A program made the position numbers and the translations under genes. From JALYOK01 sp963840785 (GTDB lineage: Bacteria > Pseudomonadota > Gammaproteobacteria > Burkholderiales > JALYOK01), in NCBI GenBank assembly GCA_963840785.1, contig CAWJAF010000009.1:62001-126000 (forward strand): a DNA stretch of 64,000 nt, written 5' to 3'. Shown piece by piece: positions 25,758 through 34,553 of this stretch; position 1 is the stretch's first letter, and every line of letters begins with the position of its first letter. The notes under the pieces were generated by a model. It was not told the origin of the DNA and did no database searches. It was given only the letters and a program-made list of their open reading frames with translations.

Positions 25758-28445
25758 ATGGCTGAGTTTTCGGTGAACATTGAGCGCCTACGCGCCCATA
25801 GCCATTTCGCGCAGCGACTATTCGACGCCGAACCGCGATTGATCGCCGACCTTGGAGAGGTCGCTGGAAATCCCTTTTCGCGCATGGAAATGGAACGATT
25901 TGTTCAATCTGTCGCAGAAAACAATCTAACTGAACTGAAAATCGCGCTACGAAAGCTTCGGCAGCAAGTATGGCTGCGCGTTGCGGCGCGCGATCTGGCC
26001 GGCATGGCGAATCTTGCAGAGGTCGTGACCGCGATGACCAACCTCGCGGAAGTAACCATTTCGGCTGCGCATTCCCAGGCACAGCGAGATTTAGCCGAAC
26101 GCTTTGGCATACCGATTGGCGCGGAATCCAGTACGGCGCAAGAGCTCGTCGTGGTCGCCATGGGTAAGTTTGGGGGTGCAGAGCTTAATGTGTCGTCGGA
26201 TGTCGACCTGATTTTTGTGTACCCGGAAGAGGGTGATACCAACGGTGTGCACAAGATCAGCAATCACGAATTTTTCAGCAAGCTCGGTAAGCAGATTATC
26301 GCGATACTTTCCGAGGTGACGTCGGATGGCTTCGTATTTCGTGTCGACATGCGTTTGCGGCCCTATGGGGAAAGCGGCGCGCTAGTGATTGGTTTTGCCG
26401 CGCTGGAGAGTTATTTAATTACCCAGGGTCGTCCGTGGGAGCGCTATGCTTGGATCAAGGCGCGACCGATCACGGGTTCTCGTCACGGTGAACTTGCGGC
26501 GTTGGTTAAGCCGTTTGTCTTTCGGCGCTATTTGGATTTCGCTGCGGTGGCCCAGTTACGCGACTTGCATAGCCAGATTCGCGCCGAAGTGAAACGCCTC
26601 GATCGAATTGACAACATTAAACTTGGGCCGGGCGGCATTCGCGAAATTGAATTTCTCGCTCAGGTATTTCAGCTAATTCGCGGAGGTCGCGACGTTCGCT
26701 TGCAAGGCCGATCTACTATCTCGACATTAAGCTATCTGGCGCAGCTAAAGCTCGTTTCTGCAGAAAACGCCGAAGCGCTTATTGAGAGTTATGTTTTTTT
26801 GCGCAACTTGGAACATCGTCTGCAATACCTAGACGATGCGCAAACCCATTCCCTGCCGTCCAATCCGGACCAACAAATCCGCATCGCTCAATCACTGAAT
26901 CTAGATGAATACGGAAAGGTATTGGCGTTGTTGGAGCAGCATCGAAATGGTGTAACTCGGCAGTTCGACGCAATTTTCTCGCATCAACCGCGAGACGACG
27001 ACGGCGTCTTAGCCGCGGTCTGGCGGGATTCGTTACCCAAAATGGAAGCGGTAAAGCTTTTGGAAAAGCTGGGGTTTGATAATGGCGTTACCGTATCCGA
27101 GCGCCTCGTTGCAATACGCCGCAGCGCGCGCTATCAACAGCTGCCCGAATCCAGCCGCGCGCGCTTTGACGCGTTGGTTCCAACGCTGATCGCCATGGCG
27201 GCCGGATTGCCGCGCGCCGACACAACATTGTTCCGAACCTTGGACTTATTGGAGTCCGTTAGTCGACGCGAAACGTATCTTGCGCTGTTACTGGAGAATC
27301 GTAGCGCGTTAAAAAAAGTTATCGAGTTGGCATCGGCCAGTGGTTGGGCCGTGAATTTTCTGGCGCAGCATCCGATTTTGCTCGACGAATTGCTTGACCA
27401 TCGAGAACTGGGTGCCGTGCCTGACTGGCCGGATTTGAAGCGCAAATTGCAATCGGAAATTCTGCAATACGAAGGCGACGTAGAGCAGCAATGGGAACTT
27501 TTGCGCCATTTCAAACAAACCCAGATATTTGGACTGATCGCGCAGGATATTGCCGGGCAGCTTGCATTGGAAAAACTGTCGGATCATTTGAGCGATCTTG
27601 CCGATTGCCTGCTCGATATTGCCGTGACCGCCGTGTGGCGCGGTTTGAAGGTGAAGCACTGCGATGTGCCGCAATTTTGTATCGTGGCCTATGGCAAGCT
27701 CGGCGGAAAAGAATTGGGATATGGTTCTGACCTCGACATCATTTTCTTATTTAACGACGCTCATCCCGATGCGGCGGAAAATTATGCGCGCCTCGCACAG
27801 CGCCTCAATTCATGGCTTTCGACCTATACGTCATCGGGAGTCCTTTACGAAACAGATTTGCGCTTGCGGCCGGACGGCGCCAGCGGTCTACTAGTGAGCA
27901 GCATCGCGGCATTTGCGGAATATCAGGCGCATCATGCCTGGTTGTGGGAGCATCAAGCGCTGTCTAGGGCTCGATTCTGCGCCGGCAACGGCGAAGTCGG
28001 CGCCGAATTTGAGCGGATTCGCGGCGGCATCTTGCAGCAAAAGCGCGATCTGCAGAGCGTTCGCGATGACGTACTCGCAATGCGCAAAAAAATGCATGAA
28101 GGTCATCCGGTTCCAGCAGACATATTTGACGTTAAGCACAGTCGCGGCGGCTTAGTCGACATTGAATTTATGGTGCAATATCTGGTGTTGGCCCATGCGC
28201 ATTGTTACGATGCTCTGACGGCGAATGCTGGCAATATCGCTTTGCTTGAGCGAGCAGGCGCACTTGGATTGATCGCGGAGGATCAAGCCAGCGCGGTCGC
28301 CGACTCTTATCGAGAATTGCGTCGCCTGCAACATCGCGCTTGGCTCGACGAAGATGCCGTGGCCAGAGTGCAAAATGACACTGCCGCGGCATATGCGCAT
28401 CCGGTAACGCGATTATGGAAAAGTGTGTTCGGGAGTTCGGCATAA
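25758..28445 (+). CDS. glnE: Bifunctional glutamine synthetase adenylyltransferase/adenylyl-removing enzyme
   Basis: Controls glutamine synthetase activity by attaching or removing AMP, in response to PII. The 895 residues hold two nucleotidyltransferase domains. The first is the deadenylylating one, with GGAELNVSSDVDLIFVY near residue 140; the second is the adenylylating one, with GKLGGKELGYGSDLDIIFLF near 655. Other family segments are present (RLRPYGESGALV, LGPGGIREIEFLAQVFQLI, LRLRPDGASGLLVSS, HSRGGLVDIEFMVQYLVL). The start ATG has no obvious ribosome-binding site. The following gene is 50 bases downstream. Confidence 0.95.
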   Translation: MAEFSVNIERLRAHSHFAQRLFDAEPRLIADLGEVAGNPFSRMEMERFVQSVAENNLTELKIALRKLRQQVWLRVAARDLAGMANLAEVVTAMTNLAEVTISAAHSQAQRDLAERFGIPIGAESSTAQELVVVAMGKFGGAELNVSSDVDLIFVYPEEGDTNGVHKISNHEFFSKLGKQIIAILSEVTSDGFVFRVDMRLRPYGESGALVIGFAALESYLITQGRPWERYAWIKARPITGSRHGELAALVKPFVFRRYLDFAAVAQLRDLHSQIRAEVKRLDRIDNIKLGPGGIREIEFLAQVFQLIRGGRDVRLQGRSTISTLSYLAQLKLVSAENAEALIESYVFLRNLEHRLQYLDDAQTHSLPSNPDQQIRIAQSLNLDEYGKVLALLEQHRNGVTRQFDAIFSHQPRDDDGVLAAVWRDSLPKMEAVKLLEKLGFDNGVTVSERLVAIRRSARYQQLPESSRARFDALVPTLIAMAAGLPRADTTLFRTLDLLESVSRRETYLALLLENRSALKKVIELASASGWAVNFLAQHPILLDELLDHRELGAVPDWPDLKRKLQSEILQYEGDVEQQWELLRHFKQTQIFGLIAQDIAGQLALEKLSDHLSDLADCLLDIAVTAVWRGLKVKHCDVPQFCIVAYGKLGGKELGYGSDLDIIFLFNDAHPDAAENYARLAQRLNSWLSTYTSSGVLYETDLRLRPDGASGLLVSSIAAFAEYQAHHAWLWEHQALSRARFCAGNGEVGAEFERIRGGILQQKRDLQSVRDDVLAMRKKMHEGHPVPADIFDVKHSRGGLVDIEFMVQYLVLAHAHCYDALTANAGNIALLERAGALGLIAEDQASAVADSYRELRRLQHRAWLDEDAVARVQNDTAAAYAHPVTRLWKSVFGSSA

Positions 28446-28461
28446 ACGCGAGGCTTGGGCT

Positions 28462-28467
28462 TATAAT
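28462..28467 (+). promoter_or_regulatory. Possible -10 box upstream of the small secreted protein
   Basis: A perfect TATAAT lies 31 bases before the ATG at 28499. No convincing -35 box sits at the right distance, so this is a weak call based on the -10 hexamer alone. Confidence 0.35.
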
Positions 28468-28498
28468 GAGGCCATCGAAACCAAGTTGAAAACAATAA

Positions 28499-28822
28499 AT
28501 GCGTAATTCATTTCTGTTTGTTTTACTGGCCGGACTTTTCTCTCCGTTTGCCCATGCGTACGACACGGGTGCGATGACTTGCGAAGAAGTCGGGCAGTAC
28601 GCTGCCAACGCGATGAGCAGTCGTGAAAAAGGTCAGACTAAGGACGATGCAATCGCGGCCGTCGCAAGTCAAACCGATTGGCCGGGCGAACTCGAAAAAA
28701 GTAATCTCGTCGCCATCGTAAAAATGATTCACGGTCGTGTGGGTGATCAATTGGCCGACTCTAAGGCGGCCTACAGCGTGATCAAGCGCGACTGCGATAT
28801 CGGCCAACGGCGCCGCAATTAG
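28499..28822 (+). CDS. Small exported protein of unknown function
   Basis: 107 residues with a clear signal peptide (FLFVLLAGLFSPFAHAYD; cleavage expected after AHA). The mature part has two cysteines (MTCEEVGQY and KRDCDIG) that could form a disulfide, and is otherwise helical and charged, ending QRRRN. The family is not recognised. It is followed after 31 bases by the aldolase, which has its own strong ribosome-binding site, so co-transcription is likely but not certain. Confidence 0.65.
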   Translation: MRNSFLFVLLAGLFSPFAHAYDTGAMTCEEVGQYAANAMSSREKGQTKDDAIAAVASQTDWPGELEKSNLVAIVKMIHGRVGDQLADSKAAYSVIKRDCDIGQRRRN

Positions 28823-28853
28823 CCAGCGCAATTGCATACCAGAGGGGGTAACA

Positions 28854-29660
28854 ATGAGAAATAATCCCGTTAAAGCCAAGCTAGCGCGGGGCGAGCATGC
28901 GTTCGGTGCCATGTTCTTTGAGTTTTTTTCACCGGGTGTCCCGCAAATTGCAAAAAATGCCGGCGCGGAGTTTATTTTGTTCGATATGGAGCATGCGGGG
29001 ACTGACATCGGGTTGATGAAACAGATGTTTGCGCTGTGCCGTGGGCTCGATTTGGTGCCGATGGTGCGAGTGCCGACCACTCAGTATCACTTTATCGCAC
29101 GCATGCTGGATTTGGGTGCGATGGGAATTATGGTGCCCATGGTGGAGAGTAAGGAACAGGCAGAGATGATTGTTTCGTGCACGCGCTATCCGCCGCTCGG
29201 CTATCGTGGCGCGGCCTTCGGTGTGGCCCAGGACGATTACCAGGGCGGGGACGTGAAGGAAAAGATCGCCGCCATTCATGAACGTACCTTTGTGATTTGC
29301 CAAATCGAAACGGCGAAAGGCTTGAAGAATGTCGACGCCATCGCGAAAGTTGATGGCGTGGATTGTTTGTGGCTCGGCCATTTTGATTTGACCAATTTCA
29401 TGGGCATTCCGGCGCAATTTTCCCATCCGGATTATCTTAGTGCGGTAAAGAAAATCGTTGCAACGGCACGCAAGCATAAGCGGGCGGCGGGTTTCATGGC
29501 GGCCGATGAAAAATGGGCGACGGAGTATGTCGATCATGGCTTTGACATTATCGCGACCGGATTGGATAGCGGTTTGTTGCAAAATGCGATGACGAACTTA
29601 ATCGGCGGCATGCGCAGACAAGTCGCTTCAACCAAGAAGGTAGCGAAGAAAGGCAAGTAA
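28854..29660 (+). CDS. HpcH/HpaI family aldolase
   Basis: Class II (metal-dependent) aldolase of 268 residues that splits or joins pyruvate-type 2-keto acids. Residues matching HpaI/garL catalytic positions are seen: His in FDMEHAGTD, Arg in VPMVRVPT, the metal ligand Glu in VICQIETAKG and Asp in GHFDLTNFMG. A strong AGAGGGGG site precedes the ATG. It is followed after two bases by the hydroxyacid dehydrogenase, then larC and larB. The substrate is not set by sequence; a 2-keto-3-deoxy sugar acid or a hydroxylated keto-dicarboxylate would fit the family. Confidence 0.85.
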   Translation: MRNNPVKAKLARGEHAFGAMFFEFFSPGVPQIAKNAGAEFILFDMEHAGTDIGLMKQMFALCRGLDLVPMVRVPTTQYHFIARMLDLGAMGIMVPMVESKEQAEMIVSCTRYPPLGYRGAAFGVAQDDYQGGDVKEKIAAIHERTFVICQIETAKGLKNVDAIAKVDGVDCLWLGHFDLTNFMGIPAQFSHPDYLSAVKKIVATARKHKRAAGFMAADEKWATEYVDHGFDIIATGLDSGLLQNAMTNLIGGMRRQVASTKKVAKKGK

Positions 29661-29662
29661 TT

Positions 29663-30694
29663 ATGGCCGTTCAAAAATTTCGCGTCGGCATCACTCGCGA
29701 TGCATTGCGCGATGACGGTAAAACCGTCTTCGATGCCGCGGCGTTGAAAGTTCTCGATGATCCCATCATTGAGTGGGAATTCATACCGGAGAATGTCAAG
29801 GAGCTTACCGCCGCCCATGCCGCTGCCTATGATGCGCTTTGCGTGCTTATGCCGCGAACGACGGCCGCAACGCTGGCGGGGCCGAACCGGCGCTTGAAAA
29901 TCGTCGCGCGTTTAGGCGTCGGCTACGATAACGTCGACGTTCCGGCCTGCACCGCCAACGGTGTGATTTTGACGATCACACCGGAAGGCGTGCGGCGCCC
30001 GGTTGCGACCAGTATTTTGACTTTTATCTTAGCGCTGTCGCATAAATTATTCTTGAAAGACCGAATCACGAGAGCCGGGCGCTGGAACGAAACTAAGTCG
30101 CATATGGGCGAGGGTTTGATCGGCAAGACGGTTGGATCGATTGGCATGGGCAACATCGGCAGTGAGATGTTTCGCTTGCTTGCGCCGTTGAATATGAAAT
30201 TAGTCGCGTGCGATCCTGCTAAGACTCAAGCCGACGCCGACCAACTCGGTGTGAAATTGACCGATATGGACACAGTGTTGCGTGAGGCGGATTTCGTTTG
30301 TGTGAATTGTTTTCTAAATGAGCGAACCAAAGGATTAATTGGCGAACGCGAACTGAATTTAATGAAGGATAGTGCTTATTTGATCAATACGGCGCGCGGC
30401 CCGATCGTCAATGAAAGCGCCTTATTTAAGGCGCTTGCAAGCAAACGCATTGCCGGCGCGGCGTTGGACGTTTTCGAGCAAGAACCGGCCTCGGGCGACA
30501 ATCCGCTTTTTCGACTGGACAATGTGATCGTTACGCCCCATTCGATTTGTTGGACCGATGAGTGTTTTCGTGGTAACGCAGAAGGCGCTTTCCGGGCGGC
30601 GGTTGCGGTGGCCAAAGGTGAGGTGCCAAAGTACGTCGTCAATGCCGATGTCTTGCAGCATCCTGACATCCGAACACAACTCAAATTGGGCTAA
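29663..30694 (+). CDS. D-isomer-specific 2-hydroxyacid dehydrogenase
   Basis: NAD(P)-dependent oxidoreductase of 343 residues in the phosphoglycerate/formate dehydrogenase superfamily. It has the Rossmann loop TVGSIGMGNIGSE (GxGxxG) and the catalytic Arg-Glu-His set in INTARGPIVNE, DVFEQEP and VTPHSICWTDE. It interconverts a D-2-hydroxyacid and its 2-keto acid; the substrate is unknown. It starts two bases after the aldolase stop and ends 13 bases before larC. Serine-biosynthetic SerA is unlikely because of length and context. Confidence 0.88.
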   Translation: MAVQKFRVGITRDALRDDGKTVFDAAALKVLDDPIIEWEFIPENVKELTAAHAAAYDALCVLMPRTTAATLAGPNRRLKIVARLGVGYDNVDVPACTANGVILTITPEGVRRPVATSILTFILALSHKLFLKDRITRAGRWNETKSHMGEGLIGKTVGSIGMGNIGSEMFRLLAPLNMKLVACDPAKTQADADQLGVKLTDMDTVLREADFVCVNCFLNERTKGLIGERELNLMKDSAYLINTARGPIVNESALFKALASKRIAGAALDVFEQEPASGDNPLFRLDNVIVTPHSICWTDECFRGNAEGAFRAAVAVAKGEVPKYVVNADVLQHPDIRTQLKLG

Positions 30695-30707
30695 GGTCAG
30701 TTCAATC

Positions 30708-31913
30708 TTGACGCATATTCATCTTGATCCCGTCGGCGGTGTCGCGGGAGACATGTTCATTGCAGCAATGCTTCATATTTCTCCCGATTTGGAAGCGCCG
30801 ATGATCGCGGCGATTCGAGCAGCCGGTTTGCCCGATCACATCAATATTCAAAGTGCGCCGTTCCAGGATTTTGCGCTCACCGGCAGGCGATTTGTTGTCG
30901 ACGAACCGTCGAAGAATAGCCACGACCATCGAGCGTTCGCCGATATCGTCGATGCGTTAGCCTCGAGTTCGCTTGATGAAAAAGTACGCGATCGCGCGAT
31001 TTCCATTTTCACCTTGCTCGCCGAAGTTGAAGGGCAGATTCACGGTGTTGCAACCAAGGACGTTAGCTTTCATGAATTAGGTGGTTGGGATTCGATAGCC
31101 GATATTGTGGGCGCTGCATTTCTAATTGAATCTTGCGCCGCCACGTCTTGGTCGATCGGCTCGTTACCCAAAGGGTCGGGCACGGTGAAAACTGCCCATG
31201 GCCCCCTGCCGGTTCCCAGCCCAGCAACGGCGCGCCTGCTGGAAGGTTTTGCTTGGCACGATGATGGTCGACCGGGAGAACGTGTCACGCCGACCGGTGC
31301 GGCAATCGTGCGTCATCTGAATTGTTCCGATCGGATGCCATCCGGTGGAAAAAAATTAAATGCATCCGGCTATGGATTTGGAACACGACGTTTTATGGGA
31401 ATGAGTAATACGTTGCGTGTCATGTTGTTTGTCGACGGTGACACATCAGAGATCGCGCGCGAAGAAATTGCGGTAATTGAATTCGAGCTCGACGATCAGA
31501 CGGCCGAAGATATTGCACTCGCCCTTGCCAATTTGCGCGAATTGGAGGGAGTGTTGGATGTTTTGCAGATGCCGGCTTATGGTAAGAAGGGGCGATTGGT
31601 CAATCACATTCAATTACTTTGTCGGCCTCATGCGCTGGATAGCGCTCTCGCGGCCTGCTTTAACCAAACCAGTAGCCTCGGTATTCGTTATCATATTTCT
31701 CAGCGCGCAATTTTATCGCGTGACGAGGCCGAGGTCGCGATGGCGGGCGTGGCGATGGCGGTCAAAATCGCGCATCGCCCGGATGGCCGTCTGACGGCGA
31801 AACTCGAGTCCGATTCTGTGCAAGAATCGTCGGCAAACACCCGCTTAGAGCGAGACACATTGCGGCGCGAGGCGGAAAAGTTGGCGCTAGCAATGAAGGC
31901 AAAGACAGCGTGA
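30708..31913 (+). CDS. larC: Nickel-pincer cofactor nickel-insertase LarC
   Basis: Inserts nickel into the pincer nucleotide cofactor of lactate-racemase-type enzymes in a CTP-dependent reaction. The 401 residues carry the family opening HLDPVGGVAGDMFIAAML, then DVSFHELGGWDSIADIVGA, KTAHGPLPVPSPATARLLEG and TPTGAAIV. The start is the TTG at 30708 that begins this opening. Some lactobacilli read LarC from two frames (larC1/larC2); here it is one continuous frame. It overlaps larB by four bases (GTGA). Neither larA nor larE is in the window. Confidence 0.92.
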   Translation: MTHIHLDPVGGVAGDMFIAAMLHISPDLEAPMIAAIRAAGLPDHINIQSAPFQDFALTGRRFVVDEPSKNSHDHRAFADIVDALASSSLDEKVRDRAISIFTLLAEVEGQIHGVATKDVSFHELGGWDSIADIVGAAFLIESCAATSWSIGSLPKGSGTVKTAHGPLPVPSPATARLLEGFAWHDDGRPGERVTPTGAAIVRHLNCSDRMPSGGKKLNASGYGFGTRRFMGMSNTLRVMLFVDGDTSEIAREEIAVIEFELDDQTAEDIALALANLRELEGVLDVLQMPAYGKKGRLVNHIQLLCRPHALDSALAACFNQTSSLGIRYHISQRAILSRDEAEVAMAGVAMAVKIAHRPDGRLTAKLESDSVQESSANTRLERDTLRREAEKLALAMKAKTA

Positions 31914-32563
31914 CCGAATTTACCTTAGACCTTGACCGTGAGAAACGCCTTGGCTTCGACGAGGCCATTTTCTGCGCCGGAAAAAATGTTGCGCAGATTG
32001 ACGCCATACTCGGCCAAGCGCCGCAACACCGCAATCGGTTTTTGTTAACGCGCTTAGCGCAAGAAAAATTCGACGCTTTAGCAGAGGCTCATCGCCAGCG
32101 AATCGATTACGATCCGATTTCGCAAACCGGTGTGTATGGCGAATCCAAGCCGCTGAGCGGTGCAGTCCGCGTTGCGGTGTTAACAGCAGGAACCTCGGAT
32201 GTTCCCGTCTCGCGCGAGGTCTTGCGCACGCTGAATTATTACGCCATCGCCGCGACGGAATTCAACGATATTGGCGTCGCAGGACTGTGGCGATTAACAG
32301 AAAAGCTCGAGGCTATTCGTGCACATGCAGTAATCATCGTCGTCGCAGGAATGGACGCGGCGCTTGTGAGCGTGACGGGTGGTTTGACGCGCAGCGCCGT
32401 GATTGCAGTGCCAACGTCGGTAGGCTATGGCATTGCGCGAAATGGCGAAACCGCGTTGCATTCGGCTCTGGCCAGTTGCGCACCCGGCGTGACGGTCGTG
32501 AATATCGACAATGGTTTTGGCGCGGCCTGCGCCGCAATGCGTATTCTAAATATTTCGCGCTAA
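31910..32563 (+). CDS. larB: Nickel-pincer cofactor biosynthesis protein LarB
   Basis: First enzyme of the pincer cofactor pathway: carboxylates and hydrolyses nicotinic acid adenine dinucleotide. The 217 residues contain an AIR-carboxylase-like domain (VAVLTAGTSDVPVSREVLRTL, VVAGMDAALVSVTGGL, AVPTSVGYGIARNGETALHSALASCAPG, VVNIDNGFGAACA). The Cys in ASCAPG lies where the family has its reactive cysteine (inferred by position). The GTG start overlaps the larC stop. It ends the four-gene run that begins with the aldolase. Confidence 0.9.
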   Translation: MTEFTLDLDREKRLGFDEAIFCAGKNVAQIDAILGQAPQHRNRFLLTRLAQEKFDALAEAHRQRIDYDPISQTGVYGESKPLSGAVRVAVLTAGTSDVPVSREVLRTLNYYAIAATEFNDIGVAGLWRLTEKLEAIRAHAVIIVVAGMDAALVSVTGGLTRSAVIAVPTSVGYGIARNGETALHSALASCAPGVTVVNIDNGFGAACAAMRILNISR

Positions 32564-32677
32564 TGCGTTGAAAGTGCTATTGAGCCACGACGCCCGTCCT
32601 TATTGCCTTGTAGAGAGGCATGCCTGGAGAAGCCCGTGGATACTGCGTGGCCTCGGGCCATTGACTCGTAGGCCGGC

Positions 32678-34483
32678 TTAAGTAATGGGTTGCTTCGATC
32701 GTTCTAGCCACCAAGTCTCGAATTCGTTGAGCGGTTTCGGTTTGCTTAGGCAGTAGCCTTGCGCCACGTCGCAATGGAGGTTCTTCAGCACCATTAGCGT
32801 TGCGTCATCTTCGACGCCTTCGGCAACGACGCGTAATTGCAGGTTGTGTGCGAGGTCGATGATGGTGCGAACGATCCGTTCGTCTTGACTATCTTTAAGC
32901 ATATTGCGTACGAACACTTGGTCGATCTTGAGTTCGTCAAGCGGCAGACGTTTTAAGTAGGCGAGTGACGAATAGCCAGTTCCAAAATCGTCAATGGAAA
33001 TTTCTACGCCGACTTCCTTGAGCCGAGTCAATACCGAATGAACTTTATCGACTTCACTGATCATCGAACCTTCCGTGATTTCGAGCAGCAATTTATTCGG
33101 CGCAACCCCCCAGGTTCGGAGCGTCTGGTCGGTGATCTCAACAAACTCCGGTGAGATCAAATCTTGCGCCGCTAGGTTTACGCTTATAGTGATGTCAATT
33201 CCGTTAAAGCGCATTTCCGCACTGTGTCGCAACGCCGTATTCATGACCCATTGGGTCAACTGGGTCATCATGCCGCAGCGCTCGGCGACCTCGACGATAA
33301 CATTGGGCGGCACGAATTCGCCGCGCGGGTTGCGCCAACGCAATAGGGCTTCGGCACCATGCACGATGCCGGATACTAACGAGAGCTGCGGCTGATAAAA
33401 AAGCATGAACTCATTCTCGCGTAAAGCCGTGCGTAGTTCCGATTCCATGCTCCGCTGCAAGCGCTCATTTTGATCGAGTTGCGCTTGATAAATCACATAA
33501 GGATCCGGCGAGCGTTTTGCGGCGGTGCACGCGGTTTCCGCCAGGCGAATCAAGGTCTGGCTATCGTTCCCATGCTCCGGAAAAAAAGCGATGCCAAGCG
33601 ACGGCTGCGGCGAAATTTCCGTTGACTCCAGTTTGATCGGCGTTTGTAGCGTGTTGAGCAATTTGTTTGCAGCGAGCATGGCTTGTCCTTCGCTGCGCAA
33701 GTTCGGCAGTACAACACCAAATTCCTGCCGCCCTAATCGCGCGATAAAATCCTTCGCGCGTAAAACGGGCTTTAGCCGGCTCGCCAACTCGGACATATAT
33801 TGATCCACCGTTGGATACCCTGGGTAACCCAACAGCCGGTGGGACGAAACCGTTTCCAGCATCAATACCGCGAGGATTTCTTGTTTTTCGGCAGAATATT
33901 CCGCAATACGCTGATCCAATGTTTCGCGGAAAAGTTCTGGGCCAGGTAACTTTGTACCAGAATCGAAGAACAGTTGTTGTTGATAAAGTTCTTGCTCGCT
34001 GTGAATGAGCGCAGCGGTTGCCAAGCCCAAATGCAAAATGACGAATTTGCGAAGCGCCGCGTGGGCCTCGGTGCCGCGTTGCCATTGAATTCGCGCCAGT
34101 TCGTCGACAACCGCGCGAAGATAGTGTTCATGGGCAATGGCAGGCCATTCCGGCGGCATGCCAAAATATTGCAGATCCAACCAAACTTGCAGGCGGTTAC
34201 AAACGTCCTCGAATGAGATAGATGCACCGGCAAATGAACGAAACATATCTTTCAACACCGGCGCCACCAGGGCCTGTCGATTTGGGTCGTCGATTAATCG
34301 AGCTATTTCGCCATCAATAAAACGGTCCAGTGCAAACCACGCCTCCGGCGGGGCGATTCGTAGAACTTGGTGAATGCGGCCTAGCTCGGCGAAATCATTA
34401 GGACTGATTTCTGCAAGCGCGATGCTCTGGAGAACGCGATCTTCAGTGAGTTTTTCGTGCAGCGATGCCATCGGAAGCGTCAC
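32678..34483 (-). CDS. Cyclic-di-GMP phosphodiesterase: degenerate GGDEF plus EAL domain
   Basis: 601 residues. An N-terminal helical region of about 190 residues is unrecognised. The GGDEF-type domain (residues about 190-325) has a degenerate signature (LGRQEFGVVLP instead of GGDEF), so it should not make c-di-GMP. The EAL domain (about 345-600) keeps the hydrolysis residues EALLRW, VNLAAQDL, LEITEG, DDFGTGYSSLAYLKRLPLDELKID and AEGVED, and is probably active. No membrane helix is seen, so it is cytosolic. GTG 34483 or ATG 34471 may be the start. Convergent with larB after about 115 bases that hold only imperfect palindromes. Confidence 0.87.
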   Translation of the reverse strand: MTLPMASLHEKLTEDRVLQSIALAEISPNDFAELGRIHQVLRIAPPEAWFALDRFIDGEIARLIDDPNRQALVAPVLKDMFRSFAGASISFEDVCNRLQVWLDLQYFGMPPEWPAIAHEHYLRAVVDELARIQWQRGTEAHAALRKFVILHLGLATAALIHSEQELYQQQLFFDSGTKLPGPELFRETLDQRIAEYSAEKQEILAVLMLETVSSHRLLGYPGYPTVDQYMSELASRLKPVLRAKDFIARLGRQEFGVVLPNLRSEGQAMLAANKLLNTLQTPIKLESTEISPQPSLGIAFFPEHGNDSQTLIRLAETACTAAKRSPDPYVIYQAQLDQNERLQRSMESELRTALRENEFMLFYQPQLSLVSGIVHGAEALLRWRNPRGEFVPPNVIVEVAERCGMMTQLTQWVMNTALRHSAEMRFNGIDITISVNLAAQDLISPEFVEITDQTLRTWGVAPNKLLLEITEGSMISEVDKVHSVLTRLKEVGVEISIDDFGTGYSSLAYLKRLPLDELKIDQVFVRNMLKDSQDERIVRTIIDLAHNLQLRVVAEGVEDDATLMVLKNLHCDVAQGYCLSKPKPLNEFETWWLERSKQPIT

Positions 34484-34553
34484 TCGTTGTTGTTGAGGTG
34501 CGCCTTCTTACGTGGCGCTGTCGTGAATATTACACCGCTTTTAGTATGGCGGA

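Noticed and set aside
30558..30707. Upstream start for larC inside the dehydrogenase gene
   Set aside because: The LarC family begins at THIHLDPVGGVAGD; the earlier codons are the shadow frame of the dehydrogenase.
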